The notes: generated from the letters alone by a model not told the origin. 48,768 nucleotides of DNA from an uncultured Thermosynechococcus sp. (GCF_938074695.1 NZ_CALJEM010000035.1:1-48768); one strand, 5' to 3'; shown: positions 1 to 9,735, counted from the stretch's first letter. Made by a program: numbers and translations.

Positions 1-57
1 ATCGCGTGGATGTCACTATTGAGGGCTGGCACTCAGAAAACAATTAAAGACAAACAA

Positions 58-315
58 TTATGCGCCCTTACTGGCTGCTTCCTCAAAAGCCTTGCTCAAC
101 TCATCCCAAGCACTTTGGAACCCTACTTTGAGCGACTCCCAAGCATCATCGCCGGCTTCTTTGAGAGCAGCCAATTGTTGGGTAATTTCATCTCGTTTGG
201 CCTTCAGAGCTTCAATTTTGGCCTCCATATCCACCTTGATATCTTCACCGGCTTGATTGGCCTTTGCCTTGAGTTGGTCAAGTTGGGCACCGAGTTGTTG
301 TAGCTTCGTTTCCAT
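58..315 (-). CDS. Small coiled-coil protein (hypothetical)
   Basis: Predicted 85-aa soluble protein, almost entirely charged helix. Heptad-like stretches (METKLQQLGAQLDQLKAKAN near the start, then IEALKAKRDEITQQLAAL) point to a coiled coil, and it ends in an Ala/Glu/Lys-rich tail. There is no signal peptide or membrane segment. I chose the ATG at 315, which follows an AAGGCG-like ribosome site; a TTG at 333 would add six residues and would abut the stop codon of the upstream gene. It lies directly downstream of the 201-aa gene on the same strand, so the two are probably co-transcribed. Small proteins of this kind are common in cyanobacteria, but I cannot assign a function. Confidence 0.75.
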   Translation of the reverse strand: METKLQQLGAQLDQLKAKANQAGEDIKVDMEAKIEALKAKRDEITQQLAALKEAGDDAWESLKVGFQSAWDELSKAFEEAASKGA

Positions 316-333
316 TTCGCCTTGGTAGGTCAA

Positions 334-939
334 CTAAGCCGCTGTTGATCGTAACTGAGGAGGGATAGGAATTCCCGCTGCGACCACCTCTGCTGGGAAT
401 GTGGGGACAAGGCGACTACAGTAAAGCACAAATTGCTCTAGCCATCTCAGTAGCAGGTTCTGCTGCTCCGCGTTGAGGGAGCGATCGCCGGCCGTCAGTT
501 GTTCGTTGTAGAATAGCTCTACCCGCAGGGTACGCAGCCAAGGATTGGTGGGGCGAGTAATCAACCAATAGTTACGCACAAGGGCGCAATCTAGATGATT
601 CTGGGCAATTTGACTGGCTTTTCTGAACCATGGAAGGTATTCCTGTAATTTGCTCCAACCGGGAAATTCGGGTGAGATGGACTTGGATGGAATAAGTCCA
701 ATGAGAGACAAGATTGCAGTCTCCAGTGCCAAGAGGTAAGCAAAGTTTACGGGTAGAGACGCTCTAGTCCGACAGTAGGACATGAGCAATGTTTCTAGGG
801 TTACACGGGTGGCTTCAGGGAGTGTCTCAACCAGCAGAAGAAGTTGATTTTCACTTCTCAGCGGACTCACGGCAAGGGCTGAGCCTCGACGCTGACAAAT
901 GTCTCTCAGGGCATCTAGAAGAAGAGGAGGGAGTAGCAT
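334..939 (-). CDS. Conserved-looking hypothetical protein, 201 aa
   Basis: ATG-started gene of 201 aa that I do not recognise. It is Leu-rich and mainly helical by appearance, starting MLLPPLLLDALRDICQRRGS. The middle (about residues 65-85) is hydrophobic but too interrupted for a confident membrane helix. The C-terminal third carries a run of aromatic and basic residues around NYWLITRPTNPWLRTLRVEL. No catalytic motif is visible. The small coiled-coil gene follows immediately, suggesting a two-gene unit. Codon use and HIP1 content resemble the neighbouring core genes, so there is no sign of recent transfer. Confidence 0.75.
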   Translation of the reverse strand: MLLPPLLLDALRDICQRRGSALAVSPLRSENQLLLLVETLPEATRVTLETLLMSYCRTRASLPVNFAYLLALETAILSLIGLIPSKSISPEFPGWSKLQEYLPWFRKASQIAQNHLDCALVRNYWLITRPTNPWLRTLRVELFYNEQLTAGDRSLNAEQQNLLLRWLEQFVLYCSRLVPTFPAEVVAAGIPIPPQLRSTAA

Positions 940-1135
940 GGCTGAAGGGGTAAGCTTAGCTGGTGGCAGTAAATTTTTAATACTTTCTTTATACTTGCGT
1001 TTCGCAATGATGTCAGGTAAAGACGGTTACAGTGCACCCCCAAAAAACCGAACATTTTGATAAAGTTTTATCAATCTTTTTGCGATCGCTTGCCAATCCT
1101 CTAACTTATACGCTAATTTAGATAAGCTGAGGTAA

Positions 1136-1209
<74 letters not shown>

Positions 1210-1210
1210 T

Positions 1211-3703
1211 TCACTTTTCTGTCGGTAGAGCAAGACTCCTAAAAAGTCTTTGGCGGTCTTCGAGAAGGGCTTTTTCCAGCGCTGGAAGGAAGCCTCGTGA
1301 CGGCCAGAGGTCTGGGAACAGTGTTGTCAAGGGCAAATTGCGCAGCTCGCGGTAGAAGTCCACCGGTACCGAGCCAAAGGCATGGCGCATATTCAAGTTA
1401 AAGCCGACCCGCTCAAATTGAATCGCTCTGGCCGGTGCTTGAGATCGCAGCCACGCCAGTGGGGTTGTCGTGGGTGAAATGCCCTCGCTAGAACGGAGCA
1501 TTGCGGTGAGCTGCTCTCCTTGCCAAAGACTGGCCCACAATTGGGCGCGTTTTGCCGGCTGACGCCACCCCTCAAGAAATTGTTGCAGCGACCGGGGTAG
1601 GGAATCGGTGCCTGCTGTGGGGTTTTGTAAAGCCAAAAGGGCGGGTTGGAGATTTAGCGGTAGGCGCGGCGCTGCGGTTGACCAGTCCCCCTGCCACCAA
1701 GCCAGAAGGCCATGCACTTGGCGGGCGTAACTAGCCGCTGCACGATGGGGGGCAAGGGTTTGCTCTAGGGCAGCATAGCGCTGTTTGGCCTGCTCTAGAA
1801 CTTTTGGGTAGTGGGGCGCTAGGAGGGGCGATCGCCAAAAGGGACTGGTGCTCACGTGGGGAAAAGTGAGAATTTCCAAAGTGAAGGCATCAATGGCCTG
1901 GGACTCCTCCCCTTGGGCAAGAAGGCTCAAGCCAAGACCCAAAAAGTTTCCCGGCTGCGGGCCATTGAGTTCAATTGCTTGGACAAAGTGGGAAGCCGCT
2001 AGGGGCCAGCGTCGCTGCTGCCAATACAGCCAGCCTAGGCAGGTGTGCACAAACTCAAGGGCAGGGGCGCGATCGGCAGCTTTTTCGAGTTCGGCAACCG
2101 CCGTCTGGAACAGATTGGCTTGAGCTGACGGATTGGCCGTTTGGAAGCCGCGATGGCCGTAATTCCAGCCCAACTGTAGGGGGTAAAAAGGTTCCCAAGG
2201 CACCAGTTCTTGGGCGCGAAAGAGGAACTCCGTAAAGCGTTGCCATTGCACAGGCCGCATGGCCAATGCCCAGAATCCTTCGCTGCTGAGGGCACGGGCG
2301 CGGTGAATGGGGGCAAGCCAAACGCCCATCGCAATAATGCCTACCAAGCCTAGGGCAACTAAGGGCAAAGTGTAGCGCGGCAACAGACGCCCTTGAGGGG
2401 CTTGGCCTTGCCCCGTGCGCAGCAGTGCAGCTAGAAGGGCAACTTCTGTGGCCAATAACCCAGCAATCCCCACATTGTCCACTTGAAAATCACTCAGGCT
2501 AAATAGCCCATAGGCCCAGAGCGCCCCCAGCAGGGTGAGAGCCAATTGTTGATCTTCGGTGGCCAGAGGAACCAGCCAACGGCGATACCGCAGGGTCCAG
2601 TAACCCAGAAGGCCAATGGCCAAAAGCCAAGCGCCAATGCCCCAAATCCCTAGTTCTGCCCACAGTTGCGCTGGTGTGCTATGGAGTTGATAAATCCATG
2701 CTGCTTCCTCCCCTGCCCAGTCGGGACGGTAAGCTTGGTAAAGAAGCGGCACACTCCCCAAGCCTTGGCCAGTCCAAGGATGCGCTTTGCCCATTTCCCA
2801 AGCAGTGAGGTGGGTGATCCAGCGATAGGCCATTTCTCCCCCTGCTTCCCCCCGCCATAGACTCAGTACCGTCTGGCGCAATCGTTCATTGGCAATGGCC
2901 AAGACAGCAGCACTTCCCAATGCGAGGGCGATCCACAGCCCAGAGCGCCGCCAGCGGTTGCCCTTCAACCCCAGCCAAGCCAAGGGAATTGCCGTGAGCA
3001 GAACACTCAAGGCCGCGCCGCGGGAAAAGGTGGTGTACAAATCCACAAGCCCCAAGATCAAGGTTCCGAGCCAAAAGGGGCGCGATCGCCACCAAGGGGT
3101 CTGAGGGGGCGCAGTCCAAGCCAATAGCGCCAGCAGGGGCAATCCCAAAAGCAGATAGCCGGCAAGGTAGTTTTGATGGCCAAACGGCTCCCCATTGCGA
3201 AACTCTAGCCCATTTGGATCAAAGACCAATGTGCCCTGCCACAGTGATGGCAGAATTTCTCTCCCCAGCCAAAGGCCAGCACTGAGCACAATGAGAGCAG
3301 CCACCACATACCCTTGAAAGTAGAGGCAGCGGCGCCGACGTTCGGGGGTGCGCAACCAACTGCTGAGGGGATAGAGGACGGCCAACCCCCCTAGGGCTGC
3401 CCAACTGTACCAGAGGGCTTGCTGCGAAAAGCGGCTAAAGGGAATCGAAACCACCAACCCTAGCAATAGCAGACCGACTACGCCATCGATCCCATTGCCA
3501 AGGGGGGGTAAGCGACGTTGATAGGCAAAAAAGTAAAGTAACCAGAGCAACGGCGCACCGACGGCGGCTTGCCACAGCAGCATCCACGGCCAAGTAGTCA
3601 TGAGGCTGTGGCTATTGGGCAACAAAGTAAAGAGAACATACCCCGCTGCTGTCAGGAGGGCTAAGAGAACTCCCTCTTGCCGAATGGCTCGCTCTGCTGC
3701 CAT
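1211..3703 (-). CDS. O-antigen ligase (Wzy_C) family membrane protein with C-terminal TPR region
   Basis: An 830-aa protein. The N-terminal ~440 residues hold about ten to twelve hydrophobic helices with the Wzy_C/O-antigen-ligase signature (FGHQNYLAGYLLLGLPLLAL, then TTFSRGAALSVLL and GQGLGSVPLLYQAYRP on a large periplasmic loop). The C-terminal half is soluble and includes TPR-like helices (AVAELEKAADRAPALEFVHT, then LGWLYWQQRRWPLAASHFVQ). Family members transfer or polymerise glycans at the inner membrane; cyanobacterial relatives include the IctB-type proteins once linked to bicarbonate accumulation. The substrate cannot be read from the sequence. The gene starts three bases after the dapL stop and probably shares its transcript. 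Its own stop lies one base from the opposing tRNA gene, leaving no room for a private terminator. Confidence 0.85.
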   Translation of the reverse strand: MAAERAIRQEGVLLALLTAAGYVLFTLLPNSHSLMTTWPWMLLWQAAVGAPLLWLLYFFAYQRRLPPLGNGIDGVVGLLLLGLVVSIPFSRFSQQALWYSWAALGGLAVLYPLSSWLRTPERRRRCLYFQGYVVAALIVLSAGLWLGREILPSLWQGTLVFDPNGLEFRNGEPFGHQNYLAGYLLLGLPLLALLAWTAPPQTPWWRSRPFWLGTLILGLVDLYTTFSRGAALSVLLTAIPLAWLGLKGNRWRRSGLWIALALGSAAVLAIANERLRQTVLSLWRGEAGGEMAYRWITHLTAWEMGKAHPWTGQGLGSVPLLYQAYRPDWAGEEAAWIYQLHSTPAQLWAELGIWGIGAWLLAIGLLGYWTLRYRRWLVPLATEDQQLALTLLGALWAYGLFSLSDFQVDNVGIAGLLATEVALLAALLRTGQGQAPQGRLLPRYTLPLVALGLVGIIAMGVWLAPIHRARALSSEGFWALAMRPVQWQRFTEFLFRAQELVPWEPFYPLQLGWNYGHRGFQTANPSAQANLFQTAVAELEKAADRAPALEFVHTCLGWLYWQQRRWPLAASHFVQAIELNGPQPGNFLGLGLSLLAQGEESQAIDAFTLEILTFPHVSTSPFWRSPLLAPHYPKVLEQAKQRYAALEQTLAPHRAAASYARQVHGLLAWWQGDWSTAAPRLPLNLQPALLALQNPTAGTDSLPRSLQQFLEGWRQPAKRAQLWASLWQGEQLTAMLRSSEGISPTTTPLAWLRSQAPARAIQFERVGFNLNMRHAFGSVPVDFYRELRNLPLTTLFPDLWPSRGFLPALEKALLEDRQRLFRSLALPTEK

Positions 3704-3706
3704 GGA

Positions 3707-4942
3707 CTATCCCCGCCACATCTGCTCAATCCGCGCCATGGCTTCAACCACATTGTCGCGGCTATTAAAGGCAGAGAGCCGCAAGTAACCTTCGCCCGCT
3801 GCCCCAAACCCGGCGCCGGGAGTACCCACGACATAGCAGGTGTGCAGCAACTTATCAAAAAAGTCCCAACTGCCCATGCCTTGGGGGGTTTTTAGCCAAA
3901 CGTAGGGGGCATTGACCCCACCATAGACTTCAAAGCCGGCTTGGGTGAGTTTTTCGCGAATCAGACGCGCGTTTTCCATATAAAAGGCCACCAATTCCCG
4001 CACTTGGGCTTGACCGGCTGCGGAATACACCGCCTCGGCGCCCCGCTGCACAATGTAGGACACCCCATTGAACTTGGTGGATTGCCGCCGCTGCCACAGC
4101 GACCAGAGTTCTACCGCGTCCCCACTGGGGGTGTGCCCCCTAAGAGCCTTGGGCACGACAGTAAAAGCACAGCGGGTTCCCGTAAAGCCAGCATTTTTTG
4201 AGAAGGAGCGAAATTCAATGGCGCACTCACGGGCACCGGGGATTTCATAGATGGAGTGGGGAATTGACGGATCAGTAATAAAGGCTTCGTAGGCGGCATC
4301 AAAGAAAATAATGGCCTTGTGGGCACGGGCATAGTCCACCCACGTCTGTAAATGCTCGCGCGTCGCCACAGCACCGGTGGGATTGTTGGGGAAACAGAGA
4401 TAGATTAAATCCACAGGTTCTTGGGGCAGGCTGGCTGTGAAATTGTTTTCAGCGGTAATGGGCAAATAGATAAGTCCAGCATACTCGCCCCGTTCATTGG
4501 CTTCCCCCGTGTGCCCCGCCATTACATTGGTATCTACATAGACGGGATAGACAGGGTCTGTAACGGCAATGCGGTTACCCTCGCCAAAGATGTCGAGAAT
4601 GTTGGCCGTATCACACTTGGAGCCATCGGAGATAAAGATTTCACTGGCATCAATGTCGCAGCCGCGGGCTTGAAAATCATGGGCGGCAATTTTTTCCCGC
4701 AGCCAAGGATAGCCCTGCTCCGGGCCATAGCCTTTGAACGTGGCGCGATCGCCCATTTCCTGAACGGCTTGAATCATGGCTTCCCGACAGGCTGCCGGCA
4801 GGGGTTCAGTGACATCACCGATTCCTAGGCGAATTAACGGTGCGTCAGGATGAGTTTCCAAGAATTGATTCACACGGCGGGCAATTTCTGGAAAGAGATA
4901 CCCTGCCTTGAGTTTGAGATAGTTTGTGTTGACAAGGGCCAT
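3707..4942 (-). CDS. dapL: LL-diaminopimelate aminotransferase
   Basis: Fold-type I, PLP-dependent aminotransferase of 411 aa, the usual DapL length. It converts L-tetrahydrodipicolinate plus glutamate to LL-diaminopimelate in one step, the plant/cyanobacterial/chlamydial route to lysine and peptidoglycan. Visible features: the N-terminal [20 protein letters not shown] typical of DapL, the substrate loop [23 protein letters not shown], the Asp of [10 protein letters not shown], and the PLP lysine in [15 protein letters not shown]. The start is the ATG at 4942. It lies 44 nt downstream of alaS and 3 nt upstream of the ligase-like gene, consistent with a shared transcript. Confidence 0.95.
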   Translation of the reverse strand: MALVNTNYLKLKAGYLFPEIARRVNQFLETHPDAPLIRLGIGDVTEPLPAACREAMIQAVQEMGDRATFKGYGPEQGYPWLREKIAAHDFQARGCDIDASEIFISDGSKCDTANILDIFGEGNRIAVTDPVYPVYVDTNVMAGHTGEANERGEYAGLIYLPITAENNFTASLPQEPVDLIYLCFPNNPTGAVATREHLQTWVDYARAHKAIIFFDAAYEAFITDPSIPHSIYEIPGARECAIEFRSFSKNAGFTGTRCAFTVVPKALRGHTPSGDAVELWSLWQRRQSTKFNGVSYIVQRGAEAVYSAAGQAQVRELVAFYMENARLIREKLTQAGFEVYGGVNAPYVWLKTPQGMGSWDFFDKLLHTCYVVGTPGAGFGAAGEGYLRLSAFNSRDNVVEAMARIEQMWRG

Positions 4943-4986
4943 AGTGCGGTTGCGTGAGAACAGAAGGTCACTATATCAGGATTTGA

Positions 4987-7662
4987 TCAGGATTCGAGAA
5001 GTCCTTTGAGCCGAGATTGGGCAAGTTCCAGCACTGCGGGCAATTTTTCGGGTTGGGATCCCCCCGCCTGGGCAAAGTTGGGGCGCCCGCCACCGCGTCC
5101 ACCGCAGACTTGGGCAAGCTCTGCCACCAATTGGCCAGCATGGACTCCCCGTTGCACTACATCCTGACTGGCGGCCACTAACAGATTCACCTTCTCCGAG
5201 GTGAGTTGAGTAGCCAAAACTACAACACCACTGCCCAGCTTATTGAGCAGCCATTCGGCAGCAGTTTTCAGTCCTTGGGGATCCACGCCTGCCAAGGTGG
5301 CGGCAAGTAGGGAGGTATTCCCCACGGATTTGACTTGTTCCAAAAGAGCTTGGGTTTTGGCGAGAGCCAGTTCAGCTTTGAGGTGTTCCAGTTCCTTTTG
5401 CTGGGTTTTGAGTTCCGCTTGCAGTTGACCGATGCGATCGAGAACCTCTTCTGGCTTGGCTTTGAAGCGATCGCACAGGTGGCGGACAATGCTGTCGCGC
5501 TGTTGTAGATAGTCTCGCACCGCCGGTCCGGCAATGGCTTCAATGCGACGAATGCCGGCGGCCACCCCACTTTCACTGATGATCTTAAAAAGACCAATTT
5601 CAGCGGTGTTGTGGACATGGGTGCCACCGCAGAGTTCCATAGAGACCCCTGGAATGTCGAGGACGCGCACCTGCTCACCGTATTTCTCACCAAACATGGC
5701 GATCGCGCCTTTGGCCTTGGCTTCCGGGAGTGGCATGATACTGGTGCAGGTGGGGTGGCTTTCGCTAATCCAAGTGTTGATTTGATCTTCAATTTGTTGC
5801 AGTTCTTCGGGCGTGAGGGGACGGGGGCAGTTAAAGTCAAACCGCAGCCGATCAAAGGCCACTAGGGATCCTGCTTGGGAAATGTTTTCATCAATTAGCT
5901 TTTTCAGAGCTGCCTGTAACAGGTGAGTCGCCGTGTGGTGCGCTTGAACTCGCCGCCGACAACTGAGATCAATTTGGGCAGTGACGCGATCGCCCACCGT
6001 AAGGCTGCCGCGCTCCACTTTGCCATAGTGGACAAACAATTCCTTTTGCTTTTGGACATCGTGAATTTGCACAAGGGTTTCACCGCTGGCAAGGTAACCG
6101 CGATCCCCAATTTGACCGCCGGATTCAGCATAGAAGGGGGTTTCCTCAAGGATGACCTGCACCTCTGTCCCTGCCGTTGCCGTGGTGACTGGATGGCCAC
6201 CCAGCAAAATCGCTGTTACTGTCGTGGTTAAACTAAACTCGTCATAGCCGCGAAACTGCGTCGGATGCAGTTGATCCGCTAGGGAGTCAATCCCCTCTTG
6301 CACTGTAATATCAATAGTTTCGTGGGCGGCTTGGGAACGTTGCCGCTGCTTGGCCATACAGGCTTCAAACTCAGCCACATCCACGCTAATCCCCTGTTCG
6401 GCTGCAATTTCTTGGGTCAACTCCAAGGGAAAGCCATAGGTGTCAAAAAGAAGAAAAGCATCCTGCCCCGCAAGCTGGGCTTGCGCTCGTTTTTTACCCT
6501 TAGCCCTCTTCAGGGGAGCCAGCATTTCCGCCAAGAGCTTCTCACCTCGATCCAAGGTTTTGAGAAACTGCTCTTCCTCCCGTTGCAGTTCGCTGAGAAT
6601 CACCCCTTGGCGCTCCCGCACATTGGGATAGACATGGGCAGCCAGATCAATCGCCACTTGAGCCAGAGCAGGGGTCACTCGTTCATTGATCCCCAACAGC
6701 CGACTATGGCGAACAATGCGCCGAATTAACCGCCGCAGCACATAGCCCCGCCCCACATTACTGGCGGTGACGCCATCGGCAATGAGATGCACCACTGCAC
6801 GGGTATGATCGCCGATGACCTTGAGGGAAGTTTTGGTTCTAGCATTGGCCTTGCGGTAGTCCACGCCGGCTCGCTGCGCTGCCGCCTCAATAATCGGGAA
6901 AATTAAATCTGTTTCGTAGTTGTTGGGTACCCCTTGGAGAACTTGGGCCATACGCTCCAAGCCCATACCGGTATCAATGTTTTTTGCTTTGAGGGGAGTG
7001 CGGCGCCCTTGATCGTCTTGGTTGAACTCCATGAACACCAAGTTGTAGAGTTCAATAAACCGGCGATCGTCATCGAGATTAACGGCACCTAGCCCCTTTT
7101 CGGGATAGAAGTCGTAGTAAATCTCAGAACAGGGGCCACAGGGACCCGTTGGCCCAGCCGTCCAAAAGTTGCTCTCCTCGCCCATGCGCTGGATGCGCTC
7201 CTTGGGCAAGCCCACTTGGCAATGCCAAATCTCATAGGCCTCATCATCACTTTCAAAAACACTCACCAACAGCCGTTCAGGGGGTAAACCATAGACCGTG
7301 GTCATCAGTTCCCAGGCCCACGTAATCGCCTCCGCCTTGAAATAGTCCCCAAAGCTAAAATTGCCCAACATTTCAAAAAAGGTGTGGTGGCGAGCCGTGC
7401 GACCAACATTTTCAATGTCATTGGTGCGCAGACATTTTTGAGCAGTAGTGACACGAGGGAATTTCGGTGCTTCTTGACCCAGGAAAATCGGCTTGAAGGG
7501 GAGCATGCCGGCGATCGTTAACAGCACCGTCGGATCTTCGGGAATCAGTGAGGCGCTGGGTAAAATCGTGTGCCCTTTGGCGGCATAGAAATCAAGAAAC
7601 TTCTGGCGAATTTGATCACCTGTGAGGGCGTTTTTCGCCGACGCAGAGGGAGACGAGGTCAT
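4987..7662 (-). CDS. alaS: Alanyl-tRNA synthetase
   Basis: Class II aminoacyl-tRNA synthetase of 891 aa that charges tRNA-Ala in the cytoplasm. The N-terminal catalytic core is recognisable from LTGDQIRQKFLDFYAAKGH and FFEMLGNFSFGDYFK. It is followed by the tRNA-recognition region, the editing domain with the zinc-binding HxxxH (HHTATHLLQAAL) and CGGTH motifs that clear mischarged Ser and Gly, and a coiled-coil/C-Ala segment ending in the glycine-rich GGRGGGRPNFAQAGG. All expected domains are present and uninterrupted. The gene is likely the first of a leftward alaS-dapL-ligase unit. Confidence 0.97.
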   Translation of the reverse strand: MTSSPSASAKNALTGDQIRQKFLDFYAAKGHTILPSASLIPEDPTVLLTIAGMLPFKPIFLGQEAPKFPRVTTAQKCLRTNDIENVGRTARHHTFFEMLGNFSFGDYFKAEAITWAWELMTTVYGLPPERLLVSVFESDDEAYEIWHCQVGLPKERIQRMGEESNFWTAGPTGPCGPCSEIYYDFYPEKGLGAVNLDDDRRFIELYNLVFMEFNQDDQGRRTPLKAKNIDTGMGLERMAQVLQGVPNNYETDLIFPIIEAAAQRAGVDYRKANARTKTSLKVIGDHTRAVVHLIADGVTASNVGRGYVLRRLIRRIVRHSRLLGINERVTPALAQVAIDLAAHVYPNVRERQGVILSELQREEEQFLKTLDRGEKLLAEMLAPLKRAKGKKRAQAQLAGQDAFLLFDTYGFPLELTQEIAAEQGISVDVAEFEACMAKQRQRSQAAHETIDITVQEGIDSLADQLHPTQFRGYDEFSLTTTVTAILLGGHPVTTATAGTEVQVILEETPFYAESGGQIGDRGYLASGETLVQIHDVQKQKELFVHYGKVERGSLTVGDRVTAQIDLSCRRRVQAHHTATHLLQAALKKLIDENISQAGSLVAFDRLRFDFNCPRPLTPEELQQIEDQINTWISESHPTCTSIMPLPEAKAKGAIAMFGEKYGEQVRVLDIPGVSMELCGGTHVHNTAEIGLFKIISESGVAAGIRRIEAIAGPAVRDYLQQRDSIVRHLCDRFKAKPEEVLDRIGQLQAELKTQQKELEHLKAELALAKTQALLEQVKSVGNTSLLAATLAGVDPQGLKTAAEWLLNKLGSGVVVLATQLTSEKVNLLVAASQDVVQRGVHAGQLVAELAQVCGGRGGGRPNFAQAGGSQPEKLPAVLELAQSRLKGLLES

Positions 7663-7783
7663 TGGAGCAAGGTCTCAACGGAGCGCAACAAACAGCCAAG
7701 AGGCCGGCAAAGACACTATTTCATCATACTGGATTGTACTCTAGGAGTAAGGCCATCCCTAGGGAAGATTTGCACAAGGCGCC

Positions 7784-8470
7784 ATGACTGAGCCAGCTAC
7801 CCGTTCTGAACTGGGTCAAATCCTCGACGAAATTAGAGGAATGCGCGCTGACATGAGGGCGATGCAGACCCAGATCTATGAATTAACCCTTGAAGTTAAA
7901 ACCAATCAAGCAACTACCAATGAAAAATTCAACACCCTAGAGGAAAGGATCAATACTGTCCGGGCTGAACTTAAGGCAGAGGTACAAGGATTTCGTGCCG
8001 AGCTGAAGCAAGAGATTCAATCCGTTCGCACCGAGCTAAAGGAGGAGATTCAGTCGGTTCGCACTGAGCTAAAGGAAGAAATCCAGTCAGTTCACGCTGA
8101 GCTAAAGCAAGATATTCAATCAGTGCGTGCAGAGGTGCAAGCAATTGACACTCGGCTCAAGGAACAAATTCAGGCGGTGCATACCGAACTGAAGCAGGAT
8201 ATTCAGTTAGTGCGCACAGAGGCTCAAGCCATCCGTACTGAGCTAAAGGAGGATATTCAGTCAGTACGTGCAGAGGTAAAAGCTGTTGATACCGACCTCA
8301 AGGGACAGATTCAGTTGGTGCGTGCTGAACTGAAGGCGTTAGATGACAAAGTGATTGATCTCAGCGATCGCCAGCGGGTGGTGGATGCGCGTCTATGGGG
8401 ATTTATCGTAGCCCTTGTGGGGGCAATTCTAGCTTACCTAGTGAAGTTATCTTTCTTTGACAGAGCTTAG
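7784..8470 (+). CDS. Repetitive coiled-coil protein with C-terminal membrane anchor
   Basis: A 228-aa protein starting MTEPATRSELGQILDEIRGM. Residues ~60-190 are built from near-identical 11-residue units such as RTELKEEIQSV, broken by 18-residue variants of the type RAEVQAID+TRLKEQIQAV. This hendecad periodicity predicts a long, nearly straight coiled coil. A basic DRQR turn precedes a single hydrophobic helix (GFIVALVGAILAYLVKLSFF) at the C terminus, so the rod is probably tail-anchored in a membrane. It resembles the loosely defined DUF1640/apolipoprotein-like rods. I cannot give a function. Its 3' end overlaps the convergent prepilin peptidase gene by 4 nt. A severed copy of its first ten codons lies at 33853. 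Confidence 0.85.
   Translation: MTEPATRSELGQILDEIRGMRADMRAMQTQIYELTLEVKTNQATTNEKFNTLEERINTVRAELKAEVQGFRAELKQEIQSVRTELKEEIQSVRTELKEEIQSVHAELKQDIQSVRAEVQAIDTRLKEQIQAVHTELKQDIQLVRTEAQAIRTELKEDIQSVRAEVKAVDTDLKGQIQLVRAELKALDDKVIDLSDRQRVVDARLWGFIVALVGAILAYLVKLSFFDRA
7961..8320 (+). repeat. In-gene 33-bp tandem repeats (11-residue coiled-coil units)
   Basis: Five consecutive 33-bp units begin at 7961, 7994, 8027, 8060 and 8093, each encoding (R/H)xELKxE/DIQSV-like hendecads. Then come a 54-bp unit (8126), a 33-bp unit (8180), a 21-bp unit (8213), a 33-bp unit (8234) and a second 54-bp unit (8267). Units differ mostly at synonymous positions, so the amino-acid pattern is maintained while the DNA drifts. 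Lengths are always multiples of three. Confidence 0.9.
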
Positions 8471-9258
8471 GGAACAAATACACCCGGCAAAAAGATTTTG
8501 AAGTAAAGGCGAATTAATTGCTGGCCAAAGAGAGCACTGAGAATAGCAGCCACTGCTAAAAACGGGCCAAAGGGAATGGGTTGCCGACGTTGAATCCACC
8601 CTAGGGCAATCCCCAGTCCACCCATCAGGCCGCCGAGGGCACAGGCCAAGAAAAAGGTGACGAGCAACCCTCGCCAGCCCAACCAGGCGCCGATCATGGC
8701 TGCCAGTTTACCATCCCCTCCCCCCATGACCTCCTGACCTAGGGCGATCGCGCCCCCCCAGCGGATTAGATCAAAGAGCCAAATGCCGATCACTGCCGCA
8801 ATGATCCCCTCCGTGAGTCCGCCGAGACCTGTCGTTAACCCTCTGACTAACAAGCCGACAATCAACCCCCATTTGGTGAGAGGATGGGGCAGCGTCATCG
8901 TGTCTAGATCAATCAAAGCCAAGGCCAGTAGCCATGCGCTCAATAGCCAAAGCACAGGGGTTTCGATTTGCCAACCACTCACCGCGAAAATCAGGACGTA
9001 CAGCAGCGCCGTCAACAGTTCAATTGCCGGATACCGCCAAGAGATGGGCGCATGGCAGTAGCGACATTGCCCCCGCAGGAAGAACCAGCCCAAAACCGGA
9101 ATATTGTCCCAAGGCTTGAGCGTTGTCAAACAGATAGGACAGCGAGACGGCGGATACAGGAGCGATCGCCCCCTTGGTACACGGTAGATTACCACATTAA
9201 GAAAGCTCCCCACCGCTGCGCCAAGGGCAAAGACAAGGCAGTAGCTGGCAAAGGTCAA
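8467..9258 (-). CDS. pilD: Prepilin peptidase / N-methyltransferase (type IV pilus)
   Basis: A 263-aa polytopic aspartic protease that cleaves the leader of type IV prepilins and methylates the new N terminus, supporting pili, motility and competence. The N-terminal methyltransferase region has GSFLNVVIYRVPRG and the zinc-type cysteines C40, C43, C65 and C68. The peptidase part has one catalytic Asp in ALIDLDTMTLP and the second in the GxGD-type motif MGGGDGKLAAMIG. About seven to eight membrane helices follow the family pattern. It stands alone here, without other pil genes, and its stop overlaps the convergent coiled-coil gene by 4 nt. Confidence 0.94.
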   Translation of the reverse strand: MTFASYCLVFALGAAVGSFLNVVIYRVPRGRSLLYPPSRCPICLTTLKPWDNIPVLGWFFLRGQCRYCHAPISWRYPAIELLTALLYVLIFAVSGWQIETPVLWLLSAWLLALALIDLDTMTLPHPLTKWGLIVGLLVRGLTTGLGGLTEGIIAAVIGIWLFDLIRWGGAIALGQEVMGGGDGKLAAMIGAWLGWRGLLVTFFLACALGGLMGGLGIALGWIQRRQPIPFGPFLAVAAILSALFGQQLIRLYFKIFLPGVFVP

Positions 9259-9272
9259 AACAGTCAGTGCAG

Positions 9273-9500
9273 TTATAGGCGTGTCACTTCCGGCAGATGA
9301 TCATAGGGAATAAAGCATTCTTGGGGCAGCAGCACCGGCTGACTAGTAAACAGCACATAGCCCCGCAGGGTTTGCCGATTAACAACCACACCCGCAGGCA
9401 CCGTTTTCGCCCCATGAACCTGCTGGTAGAGATTATAGATGGATTGAGCAGTGGCTAGTAGGGGAGTATCAACGGTTTCCATAGTTGGTAAAACTGGCAT
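9273..9500 (-). CDS. Small conserved-looking hypothetical protein, 75 aa
   Basis: I do not recognise this 75-aa protein (MPVLPTMETVDTPLLATAQS and onward). It looks like a small alpha/beta fold with the central pattern VVVNRQTLRGYVLFTSQPVL. The ATG at 9500 is preferred because a GAGGAG ribosome site lies about 8 nt upstream; a TTG at 9527 would add nine residues. It ends 14 nt before pilD on the same strand and may be co-transcribed with it. Confidence 0.65.
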   Translation of the reverse strand: MPVLPTMETVDTPLLATAQSIYNLYQQVHGAKTVPAGVVVNRQTLRGYVLFTSQPVLLPQECFIPYDHLPEVTRL

Positions 9501-9674
9501 GAGCCTCACTCCTCGGCAATCGAACAATCAGAAACAGTAATGCTGGGTTTTGAGCCAATCATCAGTTCTCGCCAAGCGCCCTACCTATGCAAAAGTCGTT
9601 CTCCCTTGCCAAGTACGGCGGGCGCGATCGCCACTGCCTATGCGTAAAAAATTGCAACATGTGTACTTCTAGGG

Positions 9675-9701
9675 TTAAGGGGCAGAAGAATTGCCTATAA
9701 T
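9675..9701 (+). promoter_or_regulatory. Probable hemL promoter
   Basis: A perfect TATAAT -10 box at 9696-9701 lies about 35 nt upstream of the hemL start. The -35 region (TTAAGG near 9675) is weak, which is common in cyanobacterial promoters. Confidence 0.5.
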
Positions 9702-9735
9702 ACTTTGAGCACGCCAATGCTTGAGGGAGTTGACG

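Noticed and set aside
4421-4828. 135-aa plus-strand frame inside dapL
   Set aside because: Antisense to a well-conserved enzyme gene, with no ribosome site or family resemblance.
7741-7783. CCCTAGGG palindrome upstream of the coiled-coil gene
   Set aside because: Short, and this tetranucleotide type is common in the genome; nothing else supports an operator.
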